Shown: positions 1-7,775, numbered from the stretch's first letter. The stretch: DNA of 15,335 bases from an uncultured Mycoplasma sp. (GCA_946998935.1 CAMQBE010000001.1:1-15335), one strand, 5' to 3'. Program-made: numbers and translations. The notes: generated from the letters alone by a model not told the origin.

Positions 1-540
1 ACCTATATTTTTTATATGTTCAATAATATTTGTTTCTTCGCCAAAATCTTCACGCAATTTAGAATATAAGGTTGTCATATTATTATTAACAAAAAACTTC
101 ATATCTTCGCCGCTAAAATCATTTAAAAACTTTTTGAGTGAATTGTAATAGGGACCATAATAATCTTTATATTTCTCTGGGTTGGCTTTAAATTTAGCTA
201 TGAAATCTTCTCCATGATCGTTTTTTCATTTTTCTAGAGTTTTAGGCCCAACTCCTTCAACCATCTTGATTAAAGAAAGGTTTATCTCGCGAGTTGATAC
301 TTGTGCAACGTCCGGTACTTCCATACTAATTAATTTATATGTTGAGCGATATTTAGGATTAGCGTGTGAAACTTGTTGACTAGCTGTGATTGTAAAAGTT
401 TTAAATAATTCAATATTTACACCAGAGCCATAAATCATATATGTCTTGCCTTCCCTATCTCTAAAGATAGCTAAAACTCATTTGCCGGGGTCTTGGCTCT
501 TGATTTTAACAAATTGACCGATTATTTTTTCTTGTGCCAT
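1..540 (-). CDS. recD2: RecD2-like helicase, N-terminal part (runs off left edge)
   Basis: The reading frame is open for 180 codons from an ATG at 538-540 to the window edge with two UGA codons read as Trp, so only the N-terminus is visible. A strong Shine-Dalgarno GGAGGTG lies just before the start (543-549). Residues about 5-80 look like the small OB-like N-terminal domain of RecD2/YrrC helicases (GQFVKIKS, then a beta-rich stretch). Residues 86-105 contain a helix-hairpin-helix motif, MVEGVGPKTLEKW, as found after that domain in RecD2. Family knowledge: RecD2 is a superfamily 1 5'-3' DNA helicase. Its Walker motifs would lie to the left and are not seen. It is transcribed away from dnaA across oriC. 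Another HhH protein such as a RuvA-like one is possible, but the N-terminal order favours RecD2. Confidence 0.6.
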
Positions 541-550
541 AACACCTCCA

Positions 551-792
551 GCTCTATTTATTTACAATATTCTACCTTTTAAGTTTAAAAAGCTTATAAG
601 ATATGTGGATATCCACAAAAAATAACATATTTTTCACCGAGTTATCCACATGCAAAAAAATAATCCACATTTTGACTTTTTTGCCTTAAAAATAGCACTT
701 TTTTTGTTGATAATATTGTGGATAACTATTAAAAAATTTTAGAAATTTTTATTATTTATTTTGATTTTATTTATTAATAATATTATTAATAT
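551..792. other. oriC: oriC, dnaA-upstream part: DnaA boxes and AT-rich unwinding tract
   Basis: Two exact DnaA boxes TTATCCACA are present, at 642-650 (plus) and 717-725 (minus). One-mismatch boxes lie at 604-612 (minus) and 609-617 (plus), together making the palindrome TGTGGATATCCACA, and at 661-669 (TAATCCACA). Next to the last box, 726-792 is almost pure A/T with runs such as TTATTAATAATATTATTAAT, a good candidate duplex-unwinding element. The segment separates the divergent recD2-like and dnaA genes, the usual place for a mycoplasma origin. That it acts as the origin is inferred from this layout. Confidence 0.88.
705..732 (+). promoter_or_regulatory. possible dnaA promoter overlapping a DnaA box
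   Basis: A -35-like TTGTTG (705-710) and a -10-like TATTAA (727-732) are 16 bases apart. The exact DnaA box at 717-725 sits between them, which would allow DnaA to repress its own gene. The -10 match is only moderate in this AT-rich DNA, so the promoter is tentative. No clear Shine-Dalgarno is seen before the dnaA ATG. Confidence 0.3.
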
Positions 793-2241
793 ATGAATGT
801 TACAGGAAATGAAAATTCTAAGAGAAAATCAGAGCTAATAACCTATACTGAAACCTTTCTCAAAGCTTTAAACACTGAAGTTACAGATAAAATGCTTTTT
901 AAGAACTTTTTGGCTGATTTAAGGATTTTAGATATCAACCAAGCAGACCACGTAACCTTGGGTTCAACGCTGACTGCAGCTAAAATTAAAGGGGTGGCAA
1001 AAACCTTTGGTTTAGCGATTAAAAAAGCTTTAAACGATACCTTTGGTCGCGAATGCACATTTAGCTTCAAAATGATCATTGATCCAAATAAAGTCAAGAT
1101 TGAAGCATTAAACAATAAATCAACAAAAGTAAATAAATCTGAAAACAAAAGTATAGAAGAAAGTTTTAAAGCGAGCAATGAAGCGGGTGCTAGTTTATTG
1201 AATCCAGACTTAACATTTGAAAATTATGTTGAAGCAGGATTTAATAAAGATGCAATTAAATTAGCTAAACAAATTATTGATGGTAGCGCTAATTACAACC
1301 CAGCTTTCATCTTTGGAAAATCAGGTATAGGAAAGACACACCTTTTACACGCATTAGGCAATGAACTAGTTAAAAAAGGCAAAACGGTCAGGTACGTCAA
1401 CCCCCAAATTTATTTAATGGATATCACCACTGTTTTACAAGAACATGATATTAAAGTTCTTAAGGCTCAAAAAGATTGATTTGACAATGTGGATGTGTTG
1501 ATGTTCGATGATTTTCAAAATTATGGAACAGGAAATAAAAAATCTACTATTCAAACAATCCAAAGCACGCTAGACAATAGAATGAATAACAAAAAAGTTA
1601 CTTTATTCTGTGCTGATAAACCAGTTAATTCACTAACAACTATGTTTGATGAAAGATTAACAACTCGTTTAGCAGCGGGTTTACAAGTTGAAATGCTTAA
1701 ACCAGGACCTAAAGACTTTTCTAAAATATTTGAATATCTTTTAAACAAAAACAACTATGATATAGCACTTTGAGACCAAGACGCCAAAGAATTTATTCTA
1801 AGAAACTTTACTGATAGTATAAGAACATTGCTCGGTGTTATCAGCAGGTTGAATTTCTACAAACCTGAATTTTAAGAAAGAAAAGCTAGATACACCTTAC
1901 CTAATGTAAAACAAATATTAAAAACTATTCAAAAGAATAAAGATAATATAACACCAGATGAAATCTTAGATTACATTGCCAAATATTACAAAATAAGTAA
2001 AAAAGATATTATTGGTACTAGTCGTAAAAAAGATTTTGTTGTGGCTAGACATATTACTTTCTACATAATAAGAGAACAATTAAAAATGTCTCTTGAAGAT
2101 ATTGGTAAATTATTCCACAATAGAGACCACACAACCATTCTTTCAGCTTTAGCTAAATTGAAAAAAGAGATGGATGAACCTGATAGTTCACTAAAAAGAA
2201 CAATAAGTTATATAACAGATGATTTATTCAGGATCAAGTAG
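793..2241 (+). pseudogene. dnaA: DnaA replication initiator, interrupted by an in-frame TAA
   Basis: From ATG 793 the frame encodes domain I/II (about residues 1-130), then the AAA+ core: Walker A GKSGIGKT at 175-182, Walker B LMFDD with Asp239-Asp240, a sensor 1 region (LFCADKP), and a sensor 2-like stretch DSIRTLLGVISRL. A TAA at 1873-1875 (codon 361) ends it. The same frame then stays open to TAG at 2239-2241 and encodes the whole of domain IV, including the helix-turn-helix and the DnaA signature NRDHTTILSA. Read through, the protein would be about 482 residues, a normal DnaA length, so the TAA is an insertion-free nonsense change. Trp codons are UGA. Products as written are a 360-residue ATPase without DNA-binding domain and, at best, a fragment from GTG 2041. 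Options are base-call error, real loss, readthrough, or a second dnaA elsewhere. TAA is a normal stop for neighbours such as dnaN. Confidence 0.9.
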
Positions 2242-2366
2242 TTATTAAGAACTTATCAACAGATTAAAAAAGAACAAAAAGCTATAAAAACATATAAAAA
2301 ACATATAAAAATCTTATTTTTAATACATATCCACATATCCACCAAATATATTATTAATATATAATG
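2242..2366. other. oriC: dnaA-dnaN spacer with further DnaA boxes (second half of oriC)
   Basis: The spacer holds near-consensus DnaA boxes: TTATCAACA at 2253-2261, ATATCCACA at 2327-2335 and, directly adjoining, the weaker ATATCCACC at 2335-2343. The DNA between them is A/T-rich (repeated ACATATAAAAA). Together with the cluster upstream of dnaA this gives a bipartite origin like that of Bacillus and other Firmicutes relatives. A perfect TATAAT at 2360-2365 lies only 12 bases before the dnaN ATG, so its use as a -10 would give almost no leader. Confidence 0.7.
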
Positions 2367-2372
2367 AAGGAG
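2367..2372 (+). promoter_or_regulatory. dnaN ribosome-binding site
   Basis: AAGGAG lies 5 bases before the ATG at 2378 and fixes the dnaN start. Confidence 0.85.
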
Positions 2373-2377
2373 TTAAC

Positions 2378-3481
2378 ATGAAATTCACAATAAACAAAAA
2401 CATTCTTGACGAAACATTAGAAATAGTTTCAAGATATTCAGATCCAATAAATTCACTTTATGGCTTTAGATGCATAATGATTAAAGTAAAAAACGATGTT
2501 ATATCTTTTGAAGCTTCAGATGGAGTTATAAGCATTGTTAAAAATCTTGATGTAGACGATGTAAATATTAAAGTTGAAGAAGAAGGTCAATTCTTAATTC
2601 AAACTAATATATTTAAAAATGTTATTAAAAAATTAAATGGTGAAATCTTATTAAGTCAAAATACTAATGCTTCATTAGAAATACGACAAGGTTTAACTAA
2701 ATATTCTTTAACAACTAATCCAATTAATACATTTCCACCTATTGAAGAAGCTTTCAATACTAAAGAAGTAGAAATAGATACTAAACAATTTAGAAATGCT
2801 GTTAAAAATGTGGCTTTTGCTGCAAGTACAGAAAATTCATTGATTTATAAATGTATAAATATGAAATTTAAAAACAATAGCTTGCGTTTTACAGCAACTG
2901 ATACTTATCGTTTAGCTTACTATACAATTAAAGTCCCTTACAAAGGTGAAGAATTTGGTATATCTGTAAATTCTAAAAATGTTAAAGAGCTAATACCTCA
3001 AGATGCACCTACTAAAGTTAGTTTATTCTACAACGAAATTAAAATGGGTATTAAATACAAAAATACCGTTATTACAACTAGAATAGTTGATATGCCTTAC
3101 CAAGACGCTGAAAGCCTATTTGCTTCATTAAATCCAAGATATAAGATAACTATCACTAAAGAAGAAATAACAGACTTAATTAACAAAGTTTGAATAGGTT
3201 CAAGTGAAAAACAAAATCGTTTGGAAATTAGCATTACTAATAAAGAAATTACAATCTTGAATAGACTTGATGAAATAGGTACTTCTATAGCTAAAAGCAA
3301 TAAGTTTCAACTGGAAGGCAAGCCAGTAGAATTTGATGTTAACTATAACTTCTTAAAAGATGCTTTAAGTGTATTTGATGGCGAAATATACTTAATTATG
3401 GATGATCCAATTCGCAAGATATTAATTATTTCTAAATCTAATGAAGATACAAAACAATTAATTACCCCATTAAAGAGATAA
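2378..3481 (+). CDS. dnaN: DNA polymerase III beta subunit (sliding clamp)
   Basis: The gene encodes 367 residues with one UGA Trp codon (3191-3193, followed by IGSSEKQNRLEI) and ends in TAA. DnaN is the ring-shaped processivity clamp that tethers the replicative polymerase to DNA. The length matches the family (about 365-380 residues), and three clamp-type beta domains fit the visible pattern. N-terminal MKFTINKNILDETLEIVSRY resembles the usual clamp start, a mid-protein stretch reads LRFTATDTYRLAYY (typical clamp TATDGxRLA motif), and the C-terminus ends ITPLKR, close to the usual MP(M/I)R-type end. The gene lies directly after dnaA as in most bacteria, and rlbA starts 1 base after its stop, so the two are probably cotranscribed. 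It is intact, in contrast to dnaA. Confidence 0.96.
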
Positions 3482-3482
3482 T

Positions 3483-3695
3483 ATGGATGTTCAAATAAGA
3501 ATCACGGGTGGTTCAATTACAATAGGCCAATTGCTCAAAAAAATAGGTGTAATTGATACTGGTGGCCAAAGTAAAAGCTTTTTATTATCAAACAAAGTTT
3601 TAATTAATGATAAAGTACCAGTTGGCCGCTCTAGCAAAGTACATTCTGGAGACATTGTTTGAATAAACGATAAAATGTTCCAAATAATAGAATAA
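3483..3695 (+). CDS. rlbA: S4-like RNA-binding protein, RlbA/YaaA family
   Basis: This is a 70-residue protein with one UGA Trp codon, starting 1 base after the dnaN stop and so probably translationally coupled to it. The sequence has the S4/YaaA layout: ITIGQLLKKIGVIDTGGQSK, then FLLSNKVLINDKVPVGRSSKVHSGDIVWIND. Small proteins of this type carry an S4 RNA-binding fold (about residues 12-62). In Bacillus, yaaA (rlbA) occupies the same position between dnaN and recF and has been linked to large-subunit assembly. Here it is followed by a terminator and not by recF, which fits mycoplasmas. Identification rests on motif and position together. The exact cellular role in mycoplasma is inferred from the family. 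Confidence 0.85.
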
Positions 3696-3724
3696 AAGTA
3701 GGTTCGCTCGCCTACTTTTGTTTT
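3694..3724. terminator. bidirectional rho-independent terminator
   Basis: AAAAGTAGG (3694-3702) pairs perfectly with CCTACTTTT (3711-3719) around an 8-base loop and is followed by a T run on plus. The complementary strand also ends in T-rich sequence. It overlaps the rlbA stop and lies just beyond the stop of the convergent gene at 3732, so it can serve both. Confidence 0.85.
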
Positions 3725-3731
3725 AACTATT

Positions 3732-4658
3732 TTAACTGCCTACTTTATGCAATACAAAAGTTTCAATTAAGCCTCATGCAACAGCAATTAATATAATGAA
3801 TAAAATAACAAAAATTATTTGTTTGGGCTTCATTTTTTGTGTTTCTTCAGTATTAAGCATCCTTGTTATTTCCTTAGGTTTTATGCCGGAAGGATCTAAA
3901 GGTTCTGCTTTTATATTTTTGTCATGATCTATCGGAATATATTCATAAGGCGAGCCATAAGCAGCCAGAGTATCACTAGCTTTCATTCTTTTAATATGTT
4001 TCTTTTGGATTCTTGCCATGATTTCATTATATTTGACTCTATTCTTACCATCAAGTAATCAAACAATAATATTAACTAGAGAAAACCTGAAAGCTTGTCC
4101 TAAAAGTGATTCATCGTCTTTATAAAGACTATAAGCTTCTTGGACATATGATTTTATTGTTTCTTCAGAATCATCGTATTTTAAGCCATGTATTTCATAT
4201 AAAGAGTATTCACCTAAAGTTGGCAATGATAATAAAGCTCTTACATAATTAAAAGTGTTGATTTCATTAATATTTTTGAAGTTAATATTATTCATGTAGT
4301 CATTTATTTTTTTAATTAATTCACTATAAGCTTGAGCTTGTTCTTCTTCTTTCTTTTGTTCAGCTTGTGTTTGTTTGATGGTTAAAACATTAATTATTTT
4401 ATCTTTTTGCATCGTACAATCTGTTTCATTATTGTTTGAAAGGTATTGAATAAAATCAAAGAAGTTACCTTTTTCATTAGCTTTTGGGAATCATAAATTT
4501 TCAGTATTAACGTTTTGTATATGTCTATCTTTATTGATAAAAAGTCTGTTTAAATCAATTTTCATAAAGGCGATAAATTCTGATTTATGTTCGATTATAT
4601 AATTGATTTTTTCTTCGCTAAGGTCTAACTTGCCTTCAATTAAAAATTGATTTTCCAT
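3732..4658 (-). CDS. hypothetical tail-anchored membrane protein
   Basis: A single 308-residue frame runs from ATG 4656-4658 to TAA 3732-3734 once UGA is read as Trp (three UGA codons). I do not recognise a family. The N-terminal half is hydrophilic. Residues about 90-125 are rich in Lys, Glu and Gln (QTQAEQKKEEEQAQAYSELI) and probably helical. Residues about 280-302 form one strongly hydrophobic segment (IIFVILFIILIAVAWGLIE), leaving a short tail, with no N-terminal signal peptide. This predicts a protein anchored by its C-terminus with most of its mass in the cytosol. It is convergent with rlbA and shares its terminator, and is divergent from the HAD gene with a 140-base spacer. No catalytic motif is visible. 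It may be a lineage-specific protein of the origin locus. Confidence 0.75.
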
Positions 4659-4798
4659 ATGAAAATTATATTAGAAAGTGGAAAAAAAATTACAAATAGT
4701 GGAATAGAAAATAAGATTCTGTTTTTAACTAATATGTCTATTGTATAGTTGAATAAGTTTTAATTGATAAATTGTGTTAATATGGTAAAGAAAGTAAA

Positions 4799-5677
4799 AT
4801 GTTTCTCAAAATGTTTTTTCATATATACTTTTCTATTATGGACAAAAAGATAATTAATTTTAAGCCGCAAGTATTTTTTATAGATATAGATGGGACTCTT
4901 TTAGATGAACCTAAATCAATAATTAGAAAGGAAGAAGCTGTATCTAAGCAAAATATAGATGCAATCAATAAATGTATAAAATCAGGCTACCAAATTGTTT
5001 TGTCAACTGGTAGAGCACCTGAAGAAAAGTTAATAAGCGATATTTTTAAACAAACTGATATTAAATATGCAGTTTGTCAAAATGGTTCAGCTATTATTAA
5101 TAACAAACTAGAAGTAGTTAAATCGGCGCAATTATGTTTGAATAGGTCAAGAGCAATTTTAAAATATTGCAAAGAACATAATTTATATATGATTGTTAAT
5201 AACACTAAGTTTATTTATGGCCCTAACACAAATATTAAATTAGATAGACCATGAGTTAAAAACTTTAAAGCATCATTATATGATGAAATGCCTAAAGTAG
5301 ATCATGTTAAAAAGCTTTTGGTTTTTGGCAAAGACCTTGAGGGTATGGTCAAAACTAAAGAAGAATTAAATAAAAAAATTAAAAATCTTTCAATAGCTGT
5401 TGTATCTTATGGTTTATCTTTAGAAATAACAGATATTAAAGCAAGTAAAGGCAAAGCCAATTTATTCATAGCTAAATATTTAGGTGTGGATCCCAAAAGG
5501 TGTCTACATATTGGTGATTCAGGTAACGATGTTTCTGCGGCAGAATTTATTGGCGGATTTATAGCTATGGGTGATGCAGCTGATTTTGTTAAAGAAAAAG
5601 CAATGTATGTGGGTCCTTCATATAGACCGGCCGGTATATCTAAATTATTACAAATGATTATGAATGATGAGATTTAG
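4799..5677 (+). CDS. Cof-type HAD-superfamily hydrolase
   Basis: The frame encodes 292 residues from the first ATG (4799), with one UGA Trp codon at 5252-5254. A second ATG at 4838 (residue 14) may be the true start, since Cof-type proteins usually begin about 10 residues before motif I. HAD motif I is DIDGT with Asp29 (nucleophile) and Asp31. Motif II is STGR with Thr70. Motif III Lys is probably Lys217 in ASKGK, and motif IV is GDSGND with Asp240 and Asp244. The spacing matches subfamily IIB (Cof) phosphatases with a C2 cap between motifs II and III. These enzymes dephosphorylate sugar phosphates, flavin mononucleotide or similar small molecules in the cytosol; the substrate cannot be told from sequence. 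It is the last clearly host gene before the phage-like block and has its own terminator. Confidence 0.9.
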
Positions 5678-5692
5678 GTCTCATATTTTTTT
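5667..5692 (+). terminator. rho-independent terminator of the HAD gene
   Basis: ATGAGA (5667-5672) and TCTCAT (5679-5684) form a 6-base stem with a 6-base loop, followed by A then seven T (5686-5692). The stem overlaps the stop codon of the hydrolase gene. Confidence 0.75.
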
Positions 5693-5839
5693 ATCGCTTT
5701 ATAGACCATGATTAGCCAAAAATTTATTTTCATATATACTATATTTATATCGTCCTAAATATTGTCCCTGTATATTGTCCCGAGACTGCAAGAGTTAATC
5801 AACAATTTAATTGCTAACCTCATTATAATACAAATTAAA
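5693..5839. other. host/phage junction spacer, candidate attachment region
   Basis: No gene or tRNA is seen here. It holds three tandem 13-base repeats (listed separately) and an imperfect inverted repeat at about 5792-5824 whose centre is CAATTTAATTG. The position between the last host gene and the end of the integrase-nuclease module is where a prophage end is expected. A core duplication cannot be shown because the other end of the element is outside the window. Confidence 0.35.
5744..5781. repeat. three tandem 13-base direct repeats
   Basis: The units are TTTATATCGTCC (5744-5755, one base short), TAAATATTGTCCC (5756-5768) and TGTATATTGTCCC (5769-5781). The shared core on the minus strand is GGACAATAT. 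The same nine bases occur once more at 7748-7756 on plus, so copies flank the integrase module. They could be integrase arm-type sites or sites for another phage DNA-binding protein. Confidence 0.6.
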
Positions 5840-6343
5840 TTAAAATTCTAATAAATTAATAACACTATCACCGTTTGTTGTTTTAAAATACCATTGATTC
5901 TCAAACTTATACGCAAGCACTGGTGTTGCAGCTTTAGTTAAAGCTATTTCATTAATTCTCTTAAAATCGTACTCTTCACTATCTTTGGCTTTTACTTGTA
6001 ATAAGAATAAATTATTATTCTTATAAGCAAATAAATCTATGCCTAAAATAGCGTCTTGATACATATTAGCTACTTCTACGCTGTAATCGTTTTTAAGTAA
6101 GAGATCTCTTAATTCTAACTCACGTCTAAAATTAATAAAACCATAATAAAACATAATTTGGTAAATTTTGTGAAAATTATCTTTAGTATTAGCACTATTG
6201 TTCTTTAAATAAGCGCCTAATTTAGCACAAAAAAGAGAACTTGCCAAGTTCTTTCATTCTTCAAAAGTTTTAGGTTTGTGTTCTCATAATAACTTTTTAA
6301 GATTAATGTGTAGTTCTTTGAACGTCGGTAATTGTATCTTCAT
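5840..6343 (-). CDS. putative PD-(D/E)XK-like nuclease, restriction-endonuclease fold
   Basis: The chosen start is ATG 6341-6343, inside the end of the integrase gene (41-base overlap, different frame), giving 167 residues with two UGA Trp codons. The overlap suggests translational coupling with the integrase. The first 100 residues are helical and basic-acidic mixed. Residues about 110-135 contain GIDLFAYKNNNLFLLQVKAK, which has the D-x(n)-(E/Q)xK arrangement of PD-(D/E)XK nucleases of the Mrr/restriction-endonuclease-like type (Asp in GID, Gln and Lys in QVK). Family knowledge: such folds occur in restriction enzymes, resolvases and anti-phage or superinfection-exclusion nucleases. Catalysis and target are inference. 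The usual Glu is replaced by Gln, which is tolerated in several such families. This is the last gene of the element before the host junction. Confidence 0.5.
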
Positions 6344-7496
6344 TAATTCTATTATAAGCTTTGGCGTTTAATAATTTAAGATTATTATTTGCATGTTCGA
6401 GAATACTACTTATTTTAGATTGCATGATAGTTTTATCTTCTTCTATAATTTCTTGCTTAAAATAAGGATTATTTGCTCTTAGAGAGGCATTTTCGTTCTT
6501 TAGTCTCTCTAATTCATTTCTAAGTGTGTTATTATCTGTTTTCAAATTAGCTATAACATCGTTTTTGCTGTTGATAACAATTTCTGCTGTAGATAATTCT
6601 TTAACATCTACTTGTTCCATTAACATTTTGTCCATTGCTTTTATGTAGTCTTCTTCATCTAATGTTCAGTATGTAAGTTCAATCATTTGAGGACTTGAAT
6701 GACCTACAATTTTAGCTGCTTGATAAATATCAAAGCCCTTACGCATTAAATTAGTTATAAAACAGTGTCTCAAAACATGAGCAGAAATAACCAAATCTTT
6801 TAATTCTGGGTGTCTTGCTTTAACAAAATGGCTAAATTCACCAAAGATGTTTTTAATAGTTTTAGCAGTAATATCAAGTTTTAAGTTTTGGAAATCTTCT
6901 TGCATAGTTCGAAATTTTGAATCTTCAGCAAGTGAAGATGGAATAAATATTCTTCTTTCTTTTTGACTTTTGGCTGTTTTTATCTTTTGAGACCAAAATT
7001 CACCATTGATTTTGCGTTGCTTAAAATCTTCTCAATTAATGTTTTCAAATTCACTAACTCTAATACCATTAACTAACATAAACTTAAATATTCATTCAAA
7101 GCGTGGGTTGTTAAATTCTTTTAAATCATCAAAGATAATATTAAATTCATTAAGAGAAAATGCTCTTCTATTGCTTGTTTCACGTCTAATTTTAGGTAAA
7201 TCGACTAAACTTACATGAATTCCTGTAGCTTCAGAATATCAACGAGCAAAGACTTTAAAAATTGACATTCTTAAAAATCTTGTGTTTTCTGAAATTTCTT
7301 TGTCTTCTAAAAGAGCTTCAATAATTCTCTTTTCTAATTCTTTAACATTAGTTCAATTTCTTAAATGTGCTAATTCTGTTTTGTATAAAGTTAATGTTCT
7401 TGCTGATTTAGCTTGATTCTTAACTTTTATTTCGAATTCTCGTATAAAAGCATTAACGGCGTCTATTCCGTGTATTTTAAAAGTTGTATTTGACAT
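6303..7496 (-). CDS. tyrosine recombinase (phage integrase) with C-terminal coiled-coil extension
   Basis: One 397-residue frame runs from ATG 7494-7496 (Shine-Dalgarno AAGGAG at 7503-7508) to TAA 6303-6305, with several UGA Trp codons. Residues about 10-110 form the helical core-binding domain (AFIREFEIKVKNQAKSARTL). The catalytic domain has Arg146 in LVNGIRVSEF, His240-x-x-Arg243-His244 in HVLRH, His266 in IVGHSS, and Tyr276 in ELTYW as nucleophile, a complete active site. Such enzymes cut and rejoin DNA at short att sites without ATP. Ordinary integrases stop soon after the Tyr; here about 120 more residues follow, including a coiled coil around ANLKTDNNTLRNELERLKNE. The enzyme probably integrates and excises the element to its right. 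A XerC/D-like host recombinase or an inversion enzyme is less likely, given the phage neighbours. Confidence 0.93.
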
Positions 7497-7532
7497 AAAT
7501 ATCTCCTTAGAGTTAAATATTTTAATAATTCT

Positions 7533-7576
7533 CCATAGGAAAGATATTAATGTATAATTTATTTGCATTCCTATGG
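7533..7576. repeat. inverted repeat flanking possible integrase promoter
   Basis: CCATAGGAA (7533-7541) and TTCCTATGG (7568-7576) are perfect 9-base arms separated by 26 bases containing TATAAT on plus (7553-7558) and TATACA on minus. It could be an operator or a recombinase site. No convincing -35 is present on either strand. Confidence 0.5.
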
Positions 7577-7612
7577 GTTTCGTTGAGTAGGAGTGCTTTT
7601 ATTTTATTATTT
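7565..7612 (+). terminator. plus-strand hairpin followed by T tract
   Basis: GCATTCCTA (7565-7573) pairs with TAGGAGTGC (7588-7596) with one G-U, followed by TTTTATTTTATT. It looks like a rho-independent terminator on plus, though no plus-strand gene precedes it. A TATAAT at 7553-7558 would start a transcript right at the hairpin. Confidence 0.4.
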
Positions 7613-7632
7613 TGATAAAAGCTTCTTTACAT

Positions 7633-7723
7633 GTTAGAAAACAAAAGAGAGAACAGATACCTATTCCCTCTCCATTTTATGGTAAATTCGTTTAGGAATT
7701 AGAAAGGGTTTCGGTTTTCTAAC
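7633..7723 (-). ncRNA. candidate structured RNA or switch leader before the integrase
   Basis: The 91-base segment is closed by a perfect 10-base stem: GTTAGAAAAC at its 5' end on minus pairs with GTTTTCTAAC at its 3' end. Inside, AATTC (7685-7689) and GAATT (7696-7700) form a hairpin. The central GAGAGGG of the minus-strand RNA (7666-7672) can pair either with the upstream CCCUUUC (7702-7708) or with the downstream UUCUCUC (7647-7653), which are mutually exclusive. A perfect -10 TATAAT (7735-7730) would start transcription at about 7723, the first base of the outer stem. It matches no RNA family I recognise. It could be an integrase leader with an attenuator-like switch, or a free small RNA. 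Confidence 0.5.
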
Positions 7724-7729
7724 GTAATT

Positions 7730-7735
7730 ATTATA
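7730..7735 (-). promoter_or_regulatory. -10 element TATAAT for the RNA/integrase transcript
   Basis: On minus the sequence reads TGTATAAT, a consensus hexamer with an upstream TG, 6 bases before the outer stem of the candidate RNA. The region 17 bases upstream has only a poor -35 (ATATAT), as is common for mycoplasma promoters. Confidence 0.5.
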
Positions 7736-7740
7736 CACCA

Positions 7741-7775
7741 AAAGACAGGACAATATATTATTTTTGTCCTATCTT
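7741..7775 (-). terminator. late-operon terminator (probably bidirectional)
   Basis: AAAGACAGGACAA and TTGTCCTATCTTT form a 13-base stem with one internal mismatch around an A/T loop of about 10 bases, ending in TCTTTT on minus. It lies 58 bases beyond the stop of the last late gene. Confidence 0.75.

Noticed and set aside
1860..1885. Programmed frameshift at GAATTTTAAG in dnaA
   Set aside because: The downstream domain IV is in the same frame as the upstream part, so a shift of -1 or +1 would not reach it; only readthrough or a substitution explains the break.
3732..4412. Two separate small minus-strand genes (3774-4019 and 4059-4412)
   Set aside because: They are one frame joined through a UGA at 4059-4061 that reads as Trp, and it extends further up to ATG 4658.
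6303..7568. Three separate genes: an N-terminal fragment, a recombinase catalytic fragment and a coiled-coil protein
   Set aside because: All lie in the same minus-strand frame and are separated only by UGA codons with no TAA or TAG, so they form one integrase. The start upstream of ATG 7496 was dropped because that ATG has an ideal AAGGAG.
7741..7775. TGTCCT inverted repeat as an attachment core
   Set aside because: Its stem, loop and T-rich flank just beyond the last late gene make a terminator the better explanation, though the shared GGACAATAT is still noted.
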